A stretch of 64,000 nucleotides of DNA from Juglans regia (lineage: Eukaryota; Streptophyta; Magnoliopsida; Fagales; Juglandaceae), in NCBI RefSeq assembly GCF_001411555.2, contig NC_049912.1, forward strand, positions 14,951,145 to 15,015,144. The letters are read 5' to 3'. A program made the position numbers and the translations under genes. Below, piece by piece: positions 23,701 to 34,401 of the stretch. Each line of letters starts with the position of its first letter. The stretch's first letter is position 1. Under the pieces are notes generated by a model that searched no databases, was not told where the DNA came from, and worked only from the letters and a program-made list of their open reading frames with translations.

Positions 23701-25011
23701 CTTTCTTTTCAAATCACTCTCCACTAATCTAGAACAAAAACTATCACTAGGGATTAATAAGTCTTTATTAAGTTTGTAATGTAAGGCTAGGGTGAGGGCT
23801 ACAAAGAAAATGTCGGATTCAAACAAAGCAAGAGAACTTAAGTTTGAACATCAACAGAATAAATAGAGCATTCTTACTTCTAATACAAACATCTATTCTC
23901 AATCATTGTGAATCTCTCAATATACCTCTTTTATTTCACTTTCAAGTATCTCTATCTTTACTCTTATATTCAGCAGATTGGATTTTATTTTATTTTTATA
24001 GAAAATATTCCATACCTTTTTGACTACCTTTGTGGATGACTCTCGTCGGCCTTTTCTTGTTGACCACACAGTAGACGAGTTGACTTTTCATACCTACAAA
24101 CTTATGATTTTGATAATATTGTTATAATTACTTTACTTGTAGACCTTCTACCTCTCTTGCCTTTCATGCTCTTGTGAGTCTGTGACTTTGTGTAAACTTA
24201 TTCTCACTTCTAACACAAACATCTATTCTCAATCATTGTAAATCTCTCAACATACCTCTCTTTATTGCACTTTCAAGTATCTCTATCTTTACCCCTCTAT
24301 TTGGTAGATCAATTTTTTTTTTTTTAGAAAATATTCCATACCTTTTCGACTACCTTTGTGGATGACTCTCGTCGGCCTTTTCTTGTTGGCCACACAGTAG
24401 ACGAGTTGATTTTTCACACCCCCAAACTTATCATTTTGATAATATTACTATAATTACTTTACTTGTAGACCTTCTATCTCTCTTGCCTTTCATGCTATTG
24501 CTAGTCTGTGGCTTTGTGTAAATTTATTCTCTTGACAGGTAAGGATATCAGTGTTTAAGCTGAAATAGGGTAGGGAATATGAGGTTTACATGAAAGAAAA
24601 ATATAAGGCCAAAATATATTTCAATAAAGCTCAAAGGGGCAATTAGAGGTAAAGATAATAAACAGATAAGCTTGAAAGGCTCAATGGGTCCAAAGAATGC
24701 CTTAATCATTTCCCCAGTAATATTTTGTCTAGGATTTCACCTCGAGTGTAATGAAACAAGTTTTTTAGAGTAAGTTGAGACCATACAAATTCACAAAATT
24801 CACATACAATTTCTCTAGGTACTCAAAACAATTAATCATCATAAGAGGCATTTATTGAACATAGGAAATATCAAATTAAGTAAGATCAAGTAAAAAATTA
24901 ACAACTAGACTCAAGAAATGAGAATTTTTCCTAAAAATTATTCTCCTAAAAATTATAATAAATTTCAATCATATTCTTATCAATGGCTTTTTTTCATTCA
25001 TCATACCATAC
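23701..25011. other. Noncoding spacer between direct repeats
   Basis: AT-rich and without protein-like frames. It contains a near-perfect tandem duplication of about 330 bp (23,873-24,533) and otherwise nothing I can name. It is probably part of the same retroelement as R1 and R2. Confidence 0.5.
23873..24533. repeat. Tandem duplication, 2 x about 330 bp
   Basis: The stretch ACTTCTAATACAAACATCTA at about 23,877 recurs as ACTTCTAACACAAACATCTA at about 24,207. The two units then run in parallel through ATATTCCATACCTTTT and CTCGTCGGCCTTTTCTTGTT to GTGTAAA(C/T)TTATTCTC. Only scattered substitutions separate them. Confidence 0.9.
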
Positions 25012-26979
25012 GGATATTGAACCCATAGAGAATAACTATGCTATTGAGTATTAAAATTGACTAAATTAATTACTATTTGGAAAACTGAAGTTTGAAGAAT
25101 GATTTATTAAACTGAAGAAAAGAACATTAAAATTGATATTTTAAAAATAATAAGAATAGATCTAGAGCATTTGACTTCACCTAGCAAATCCCACACAATT
25201 TATTCTTCCTTGTTATAGAATCCCAATTATCCCAAGATGATGATGATAAAAATCCCTTAATTATTCAATATTTTCTCTCGATCAATATAAAAAATATCTC
25301 CAATTAATAACTCAAAATCTCTATGTGAATTTAACTAATTGGATACTCATTAAGTTCTTTGGATTTTTCTTCAAAATCACACTAGTCACAGTAAAGCATG
25401 TCTATTTTCGCTCAACTAATGGTGTTTAATCCTAGAGTTTTAATCACAAATTACCTCTCGATCTCATTGCAATCCAAAAGATAAAACAATAGTTAGCTAG
25501 AAAATTGTAAGAATTAAGAACAAGGAATAAACACTCAATCATGGAAATATTGAAAATAAAATAACTTGGAATATAAACTGTGTTCAATGTTAAGCTACAT
25601 CAAAGCTCTAGAAAATAGAATTAGTTCATAATGGAATTGTAAAGAAAAATAATAAAACTGGTGCTCTTCGTTAAAGTCAGTTGATGAAGCATGCGGCTCT
25701 CACCTCTACCCTCCAGTTCAGCCTTCTCGAAAGAACACTTAAAGAATAAATTATGGAACTCTAAACTCAGACTCAGACTCTAAAGCATAAAAACTCCTGA
25801 CTTCAATTCCGAACTCTCTTCAATTCATCCCACAAGTCGAAATTAAATAGATGTTGAAATTCAAATTTGAAAACAAGATAACTGCGGCTACAATCTAGCC
25901 TGAAGATTTGGAAATTGGTTTCTAAAGATAAATGTTAACATAAAAAGAATTATCCCAAGAATAATGGGATTATCTAAAAATGGAAGATTCAGTGATATGT
26001 GACTTGAATTGCAATGTTCGGGAGGATTTGGTCACGAACAGATTGATTGCGAAACTTGAATTTGGTGGTCAGCAACCGATTGATCCTGATCGGGAGGAAT
26101 TATCCCACCGGGTAGATGCCCTGTGCGCTGAATATAACTGGCGTGGAGGTCACAAATGAACGGAGATGGAGGTCAGAAAGACCACACGACCCTCTCCTCG
26201 CCTACCGAGTGGATAGACTCCCGACGGGGATGAAAGACTCCTCTCGCCTTTTCTAGTTGTTGCCCACGATGTTGTTTAGGTTGGTATTTTAAGTTGGTCA
26301 TTTAGACTAGTCGCCCAATCTAACTACCTAGAGCCTTGTTGCCAAATCTTCTGGTTGTGCCTTTTGCTCATGAGTTTCCTTACCTACTGAGAGGTAAGTG
26401 ATCTCGCCTTTGGGCGAGAGAAATCTCTTTGCTGCCCACGGGACAACGCTCCTAGCCCGAATCTCATCGGCTCTCTTTAGATCTCGCTGCCTCTCATCGG
26501 TCTGGATTCGTAGTCACTTTTGTTTTACTAAAATGCTCTCCTTTTGCACTAAATCTTCTTGTTGCTTCAAATCCAAGAAAATTAATAAAAATATGTAGAA
26601 ATAAAATAAAATCAATAGTATTGAAAAGAAAATGTCACTTTTCATAAATAAAAGAGTGATAAAAATCACATAAAAATAACACTTATCAAATACCCCCAAA
26701 CTTGAGCTTTGCTCGCCCTCAAGCAAAGAAGAAAGAAAGGCAATTAAAACAGGCATTGGTTTGATTCACAAAATTTATTACTTTAAAGATTGTCTAAAGG
26801 CTATAATTCAAAGGAGTCATTCAAGATCAATCAAGTCCAAAAGTTATTTCAAAACTCAATTCCATCACATTATCCATCCCCACATTCATGAATACCCATC
26901 ATTCTCACTTTATCATTAGCTCCCCCGGATAGTTTTATGCAAACAAGTAAATCAATAATGAATCTCTAAAAACTCCATA
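25012..26979 (-). repeat. 1.9-kb direct repeat, copy R2 (uninterrupted)
   Basis: Matches R1 (17,141-18,484 plus 23,123-23,700). It is slightly longer, partly through an extra stretch of about 35 bp near 26,035-26,070. It preserves the empty target site of solo LTR D1 at GAGGTAAGTGAT. At 26,979 the family C LTR sequence resumes (GGTGAGGCCAACAC, also at 61,610). It has no coding capacity. Confidence 0.8.
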
Positions 26980-27610
26980 GGGGTGAGGCCAACACAATAT
27001 CGCCCCTCCCCAATCATTCACGAGGACTCTCTCTACTCGTATGAAGCTCATGGTGAAATATCATAGGATTGGTTTGGGGAATTCTCTATCCCGTTCTCAT
27101 GATGATCAACACAAGATATAATTACTCACACAAGATATAGATACTCACACAGAGATAGAATCGAAAACAAAGGCATTCAAATCTCAGAAAGCACGAAGTA
27201 AAAATATTCGTATCCATAATGGCGAAAATATTTATTATTTCATGATTAGAAAGTATGGATATGCTAAAATTCCATAACATCCTCACACAAGATTCACCTC
27301 TATTCCTCGGTACTGTCTGAGAAGCTAACTTACCTCACTATCTTAGAATTATAACAGTGTTGCACTGCTCATTTCTTTGTCTCATATGAAGTCACTTGCT
27401 TCCTTTGAAGAATCTGACTCCAAGGGCTCTCAGGTGTTTACAATCTCAAAAGTGAGATTTTGACTTTTGTGTTAAGCCATTTATAGCACAAACTTTTCAG
27501 GTGTCCTTCTGACTCTAGATGTGATTAAGTATAATTCCTTTAGTCTCGCAGAATGACAGAGAAAAGCTGGCAAGGCATGGTCCACACGTCTTTATGACCT
27601 ACCTTATATC

Positions 27611-27648
<38 letters not shown>

Positions 27649-28172
27649 TGAGGGTCTCCCACGTGGCGTTAGACCAAACATCTGGACTCAGACGATATGA
27701 TCTGCCAAGTCATAGTCCTTTCAGCAGACTCATTCTAGATGTGACTCTTTAGATGGAGTGCGGGCTTCTGAGTACGGCACTGCCACCTACTAAGCATTTA
27801 TGTGTAGTCTCGGAAAGCTCGTACGTGTTAGCAACGGTTTTTTCCTCGACCATTGCTTGCCTTGAGCTCATTCTTCACATTTGTACGTTAAGCAACTTTT
27901 CATAACTAGGTACCGCTTTAGCTCTCTGGCCTTGCCTAGGTGCTTGCTCACCCTTCCATTGGACATGCTGCACTTTGCGAACCACCAGTGCCTTGTTTCC
28001 ATCCTAAATCAAAGAATGATCATCTTTGCCTTCCACTCAACAAGGAAATGTTCTCTTATTCACCTTCCTTTCTGCTCCTGGATGGTGGTCTGCCCTCTCT
28101 TGCTAGCAAGGTCCTCAAACCAGATCACTTACCCTTGGCTTGCCCTGATATCTTTGCTTGCTTCCATACTTG
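26980..28172 (-). mobile_element. LTR E (family C), part 2
   Basis: Resumes the family C LTR of 16,061-17,080. It is similar to 61,610-62,230 and to 38,275-38,480 in the stretch GAGGGTCTCCCACGTGGC...CAGACGATATG. On the minus strand a TATA-like GTGCTATAAATGG lies near 27,475-27,490, at the place where 61,927-61,942 has CCTTATAAAAGC. This supports minus-strand orientation. A CT microsatellite lies at 27,616-27,644. Confidence 0.65.
27616..27644. repeat. (CT)n microsatellite
   Basis: About 14 CT units inside LTR E. Confidence 0.95.
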
Positions 28173-28446
28173 TGTGAAATCACCACTTGTCCCAAAAGTT
28201 TAAACTGATGGGAAGAGGTAGATTTTATTATTTATTTTATATCTTAACACTCTCACTTACTTGTGGGCCAGACTTCCCCTCAATGAGTAGGCCCAACAAG
28301 TGAAATATTTAATTAAATGATGTAGAGTGTAGAGTCAGGTTTGAACTTAGGACTTTTGCTCTGATACTATATGAAATCATTACTTATCCCAAAAGCTTAA
28401 GCTGATGAGAAGAGATAAATTTTAATATTTATTTTATATCTTAACA
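28173..28446 (-). mobile_element. Miniature LTR retrotransposon (TRIM/SMART-like), 274 bp, TSD ACTTG
   Basis: Two 77-bp LTRs (28,173-28,249 and 28,370-28,446), starting TGTGAAATCACC and TATGAAATCATT and ending CTTAACA, flank a 120-bp internal region. On the minus strand the internal region begins with ATAGTATCAGAGC, which matches the tRNA-iMet PBS. ACTTG flanks both sides (28,168-28,172 and 28,447-28,451). It has no coding capacity and must have been mobilised by an autonomous element. The size is in the range reported for SMART-type elements. Confidence 0.9.
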
Positions 28447-28750
28447 ACTTGAACACCTTGCACACTGCTTGTTTAACCTTTCCTCACCCGGTAGTAATTC
28501 ACACACCCTTTGCTCGCCTTGACTTTGCTCACCCAAATGTGATACTTAACCTCACTCGCTTGTTACTCCTTTCCATATCCATGGCCTGCCTGAGGTTGTG
28601 CTGGCCTAGGTCTTGCTCGTATTAAGCTTTTTGCTAGCCTTGCAGCTTGCTCAACAGGGCCTTTCCTTGCTCCCAAAATGACGAATCTTTTACTAATTAG
28701 ACTTATTTTGCCCACACAGGAAGAGTTTCATCCTTCGAAGGGTGCGGCCT
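28447..28750 (-). mobile_element. LTR E (family C), part 3
   Basis: Continues LTR E after the TRIM. TTTGCCCACACAGGAAGAG near 28,708 parallels GTTTGCCCGGAGAGGGAAT near 38,608 in the family C fragment. The outer LTR end is not resolved. 28,751-29,068 is AT-rich with nothing recognisable. Confidence 0.5.
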
Positions 28751-29068
28751 GGCCAAAGCATATTAAATATCACGAAACATCAAGGTGTTAGAAAAATTAA
28801 TACCTTCGATCACAGAATGACATTAAGTACGTACCCTTGCAAGATGGAAAAATATTGTAACGTACCCTGCGCATATTTTAAACGACAAAAAAGAAAAAAG
28901 TTCCTCATGTGTAACTTGTTATAGTGGAGATAATAATACATAATTAATGATGGTTATTACAATGAAAGTGTAATAATTCACATAAATTATGGATTACTAG
29001 ATCATCTCTAGATAGTAGTTTAAGATCGTAATTTTAAAGGGGGATAATTTACAATTGAAGACATTATT

Positions 29069-29336
29069 TATGAAATCATCATTTGCCCCTAAAGTTTAAA
29101 CTGATTAGCAGATATAGATTTAATTACTTTTATTTTCAACACTTTCTCTTATGTGTGGGTCAGACTTCCGACAATAAGTGGGCTCAAAACATGAAATATT
29201 TAATTAATATGATGGATTGCAAAGCCAAAGCTTGAACTCAGAACTTCTGCTTTGATCCCTTATGAAATCAACATTTATCTCAAAAGATTAAAATGATTAA
29301 AAGAGAGATTTAATTACTTATATTATACCTTTAATA
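29069..29336 (-). mobile_element. Second, diverged copy of the same TRIM/SMART-like family
   Basis: This has the same layout as 28,173-28,446: TATGAAATCATCATTTG, a middle part with GTGTGGGTCAGACTTCC and GTGAAATATTTAAT-like DNA, a decayed PBS (CTGCTTTGATCCCT on the plus strand), then TATGAAATCAACATTTATC. No target-site duplication can be recognised, so the ends are approximate. It is clearly older than the first copy. Confidence 0.7.
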
Positions 29337-29597
29337 AGTAAACACCTTACATGTGGCCAAGATGCATTAACAACATCTACAAATTGTAAGTTTTCATATC
29401 TTGACGTACTATCTTTTCCTAATGATAATATATATTTAGACATGCTGATGTTGGACTAGATGTCGCCTCACTCCTTTCATATATTATCTTTTGATATTTT
29501 ATGTGCTCTCCATGGAAAATCGATGTGGACGATCGTGACACACATAATGTATTGAAGGGTGTACTAAATCCCGGCCAGCTTTTCACTGCTTCAAGTA
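29337..29597. other. Unassigned low-copy-looking DNA
   Basis: No domain is recognised. A 74-codon minus frame (29,643-29,419) runs into the copia-type LTR and is probably chance, though its 29,420-29,590 part has ordinary protein-like composition. Confidence 0.3.
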
Positions 29598-29905
29598 TGT
29601 TGGAATATACAAGAGCAAATTGAATCATTAGAATTAAAGTCACGGGAAGCCAAACTCAGAAGAGATGAAGAAATTGTTAAGTCAGTTACAGTTAGTTAAA
29701 GTTAGTTGAAAACAGTTAGTTAAAGTTAGTTGAGATCAGATGGCTTACATTGCCAATTACTGCATATAAATAGTAGTCATGTACAGCACCAAAGATTAAG
29801 AAAAATCAATACATTGTAATGAGAAATCACATTGATTATCTCTGAATTCTTTCTCTAGTTCTCAAGTTCTCTGTTTCTCTGTTTCTATTTTTACATAAAT
29901 TTACA
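29598..29905 (+). mobile_element. Solo LTR, Ty1/copia type, 308 bp, TSD AAGTA
   Basis: It starts TGTTGGAATATAC and ends AAATTTACA, and is flanked by AAGTA at 29,593-29,597 and 29,906-29,910. A TATA box (ATATAAATAG, 29,764-29,773) lies mid-LTR and a CT/TTCTCTG-rich stretch follows, as in the R-U5 part of copia LTRs. AGTTAGTTAAAGTTAGTTGA-type direct repeats at 29,680-29,735 lie in U3. No internal region is present, so this is a solo LTR. Confidence 0.9.
29764..29773 (+). promoter_or_regulatory. TATA box of the copia-type solo LTR
   Basis: ATATAAATAG lies about 165 bp from the LTR start, upstream of the CT-rich putative R region. Confidence 0.6.
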
Positions 29906-29910
29906 AAGTA

Positions 29911-30385
29911 TGAAAACTCAAACCTCTATCTTTGACATATCTTTCCTTTTCTACAGCATTCCCAAGTGATTTAAACATTCTGATAAGAACGTAGCTTTCA
30001 GAAATTAACATTATCGGTGGATTAGTGAGAGGGTGTCTTGGGAGTTGATCAACAATAGATTTGGGAGAAAATCTGTAATATTATTTAGAGTAGAGGGACC
30101 CAATTAAATCAAACAGGAATACCTATATATATATATTATGTATATAGATCAGCAGCTATATATATATTGTACGAACGACAGACTAGAGTTCCCTTTTTGA
30201 ATGCTAATTTAAGTGCAGCTGCTCAGTGCTGTTGACTGAACTTTACATTTATATCATTTTCTTCATTAAACTCGTGCGATCGATGCAGTGATATGGATGC
30301 TTCCATCCAAAGGTACAGTAGAGAACTGTACAAATGGTCATTAGTTTATTTTCCCTTTTGGAGCTGTTTCATTCGCAGTTAAACA
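29911..30385. other. Unassigned AT-rich DNA
   Basis: Contains TA-rich stretches (30,120-30,170) and no recognisable gene or repeat end. Confidence 0.3.
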
Positions 30386-33300
30386 TGTGGTTCCAAATGA
30401 TTTTTTATGGCTTTCTTGTTAGGGTGGAAACTTAAAAAGGAGTATCACAACCACAAGAGAACCAAATACTTGAATGCACGAGATGGTTTCCCTTCATGCC
30501 TATTTATAGGCATTGGTGAGCCTTTCATGGAGTGGTGCAACATTTGGTAGACTTGCAACCTTTCCAAGAGTTGCAAGTCAAACCACAAGCCATCACCACC
30601 CTGCATTTAGTCTGCATTTATACATGTCAAGCTTAGTACACGTGTAGGAAGGTTGTGTGTGAAATAAGTCAAACCCATGCTCTCTTACGAGGCCTTACCC
30701 CTCTTACAAACACCATGCATGCCCTGCCACCTACAACCCATGTACCAAACTGACCAGCCCCTGCCCACACTTTGAATTTCATTTCACTAGTCGCCCCGCA
30801 AGTATAATTTTGCAAGTTTACACACACAAGTATAATTTTGCAAACAACCTATCCAAAGCCATACTTAGCATGCCCTGCACGGTCCCAAGCCATGCCCTCG
30901 TACCGAAATTGTTCAGTCAAAGCCCTCTTATTTCTCTCATTCAATCCGCACCTCACTTAGTTTTTTATTTGTTTTACTTTTTCTTACACAAGCTTAACAC
31001 TTAATCAATACCACAAGCCATCAGCCCCTCATCTCTAGTCCCTTTTATTTCCCACGTCCACATTTCACTCCCTCTCATTTGGTCTTCTTCACTTACACAA
31101 GCTAAACACTTCAAGCTTTTCACTAAGTAGAAACCGAGTGTGAGAGAGAGGGTAGAAGAGAGCAAGTTTTTCTCCTAGTGCAAATTTCTGTAAGCACTTT
31201 TCATCATCTATTTCTCTTCTATTTTTGGTAATCAAGCTAAGAACATGTTAGCATGTATCTTTAATATCAATTAGTATCAATTAGTATCTTTCATACAAGT
31301 GTTGATAACTTGAGTTTGTGAGTTGTAAATATTGAAGTTGTAGGATCGGTATTGTGAGTATAGTCTCTGTTTAGGCTTATAAAATGTGTATGTGTTTAGT
31401 TGTATAATAAACCTTAAGATTTAAGATATTAGAAGTTGATTGTAGCACAATGTTAGTTGCATATCTCGATTGGACTTTGGTTTATGTATATGACATTTTT
31501 ATATGTGGATCTCTTGGACTTGTGTGGTTTTATTGTCTTGGGACTTTCAGGAATTGTTATATGACAAGAGTATTCTTGGAATGATGTTCTTAAGTATAAA
31601 TCTTTACTTGATGTTGCTTCCTTCCAATCCAAAAATTTTATGATTTGAATGATGGAAATAACTTATGTTTGAGCTTGCAACAAGAGTATATTCCATGGTT
31701 ATGAGTTTATATTTGAGGATCATAAAGATAGAGATTAGTATGCAAAATTGTGCTATGCTCATCTCTCGGCCAAGACTAGTTTTAACACTTGTTAGATTAA
31801 TTCTTGGACACGTGTATACCGAAACTTTTGGCTTACTTTGTAGTGCTAAGTTGTAATACCCAAGGGGAACAAAAAATGCAATGATGAGTCATGGTTTTGA
31901 GGAAATTGATAAAGTTTGTTCTAATTGTGGTTTTATTGAAATTTAAACATTTTGAAGTGAGATTAGCAAGTAAACATGTTCATGAAGATATTTTTTGTAG
32001 TTTTGACTGAGAGTTTCGGTGTATGGCTTTCAAGCATGGGTTTAGGCTTGGATCTCGTATAGTGAAATGTGCCAATTAGAAATTTCATATTTTTGGGGTT
32101 TGCTTGAATTGGTTTTGTGATAATCATATTTTAAGGCTAGAAATAGATTTAGAATAGAGTTGCATGTAAGTTTATGAATCTTGGTAATTTTTGGGGGGTC
32201 AAAATGCAATTTCCAAAAGTTTAGGGGTCAAATTGTAATTTTTGGAATTGAAGGGGGCTGTTTTGAAAATTGCTGTTTGTTGAAGTTTAGAAGTGGATGG
32301 TGAGTTATTATGGTGTATTAAGTGGACCCTAATCTTAGTGTGTCTTTATTTCAGCTGTGAAAACTCTTTTGTGCTAAAAGCAGTCTGTAAGTTACGTTCT
32401 AACTTATTCTCGGTTTATTTTAGTGTGTTCAATGATAAATGTCATGTTAGTAATCTACGTTTTTATTCGGAGTTTCCATTAACATATAAACATTCATGTC
32501 ATACTATAATGCCATATGTCATGAAGTATGAATATCTTTCATGAAGCATAAGTCAAGCATGTAATTATTTTTAACATGAACCCAATGTTAGAATGAGATA
32601 TTATCTTAGTGGAACTCATCTGTCCAGTCTAGAGTGTATAAAATTGAGTGAAATTCTCTAGGTTGACAAATAATCGTCAACGGGCTTCGAATGTGATCAA
32701 AATATTTTCGAAGCGAAGTCAAAAGCGCCTAATGCTGGTGGGTGTGCATATGAATAAAATAATCATGGTGTAGGCATTCTGCTCTGTCTGAGTATTTTTG
32801 TATGACGTATTCACCGCCAGTCTAAGGACCTGTGATGTGGTAATTAGTAGGAGCACATAGTCTATGGGGAACTGGGAGGCATCCACCCTCTGTAAGAATA
32901 AGAACAAGAAGGAATGAAGTTATTTTTTTATGAAAATAAGCATGCCACGAAGTATGAAGTTTCAAAGATGATGGTGTTTAATTTTAAAATTCAAGTTTCT
33001 TCAATCATGCACATACATCATGTTTATCATTATGCATGCTTTGTAATCTGTTGGTAGATGAGTGGTATAACGTGTTGAGATTTTTGAAAATTTTACCGTG
33101 GTAGTCCCAACTACCATTCCCATCCAAAATGGTAGAAGTTGTATTAGGTCATCATGAAGACGAACGATCAAGCCTAGAAAAAATTGATTAGCGGGGAACT
33201 GGACCTGGAGGAGATTATGGAGATCATCCTCCAGATTTTGAATGTTATTTTTTTGTTGATAGCCGAGCTGCGTGAGTGGTTTAACCTCTAGATTCGAGAC

Positions 33301-33605
33301 TATGTAGGTGTTTGTAACTATGGACTCCCTACTCCAGTAGAATAGTTTTTTGGTTTAAGGATATGCCTTTTGGTGGATAATGAACCAACATATATGTTTA
33401 ATGTTATGAAAAGTATTTTGGGATTTTATTTTATTTTGGTGCAATTTATAATTGAACAAAATTTTTCGCTACGATGATTGCATATTGTTATATGCATGCT
33501 AGGAGTATTTCATATTATCTGTCATGAATAGGGGTATGTAATCTTGCCTTGCATGTCCTAACGCAACAGTCTCAGTTAAATTTGAAGCAGAGGTTGGGGG
33601 CATCA
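30386..33605 (+). mobile_element. LTR D2 (D-like, plus strand), left end tentative
   Basis: The right end, AGGTTGGGGGCATCA at 33,605, matches the ends of D3 and D. The shared block (GTGGAACTCATCTGTCCAGTC, about 32,608) and the ACTACCATTCCCATCC block near 33,105 confirm the family. A candidate start is TGTGGTTCC at 30,386; AAACATG occurs on both sides (30,381 and 33,605), which may be a trace of the TSD, but I am not sure of it. A CTATTTATAGG TATA candidate lies near 30,498. No coding sequence is present. Confidence 0.6.
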
Positions 33606-34401
33606 AACATGGTGAGGAATCGCCCTCTGAGCAAATCACACACATATATAAGCATGGTGATGAATCACCCTCTTACGAAAACATATATATTAACAAGTAC
33701 TCATCATAATATTACCAACGGAGAATCACTCCACCTATTTGGCAAGGAGAATCTCTCAACTTGAGCAATACGTGAACTAATTCACCAAAACCTGATAGGG
33801 AATCACTCCACCAGCACGACATAGAGAATCTCTCTACCCAGTCAATATGTGGAACGCCTTTGTCCAAACATAACAAAGGACACCACGCATGATCAAAATA
33901 GGAACTCTCTCTACCAGTGATATTTATTGAAGCTAATACGAAAACGTTCTACCCCAATCATCATGGGGAATCCCTCTGCCCATATGAAACTCGTGGTAAC
34001 GTGTCACTAGAATGGTACAGGGACTCCTCAAACCGATCCTATGATTTTGAAACGCACAGAAAGACACATAACCTTGAACCACATCATTTCAAATGACATC
34101 TTAAAACCACATTGTCTTAAAATCACAACATAAAGATAGCCAACAAATATATTGAAGAAAAGATGCACTTCATGTTAGAAGAGGGATGAGATACAGAATA
34201 TGCAAATCCTAAAACATACCAACAAACTTTATTCCACATTCCTAGTATGGTCATAGGAATGAACCTATCTGAAAAGTATTTCTATACTAAAGCTGCATTG
34301 ACATCAGTCCTTCAGTTGTGGAGTTCTTGAGTTTCTTGCTTCCTTCAAAACTTTAAACAAAAACACTTTATGATCGCAAAAGTGAGATGCTGACTCTTGT
34401 C
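33606..34401 (-). mobile_element. Family C LTR fragment (minus), part 1
   Basis: Shows the family C motifs GAGGAATCGCCCTCTGAGC and GATGAATCACCCTCTTAC and repeated AGAATCTCTC/GAATCCCTCTGCC strings, as at 16,900-17,000 and 61,640-61,680. It is cut at 34,401 by solo LTR D3 and continues at 38,074. Confidence 0.7.

Noticed and set aside
27881..28203. Two overlapping 87-98 codon frames
   Set aside because: They are in LTR E, with no recognisable domain, and end at the TRIM insertion.
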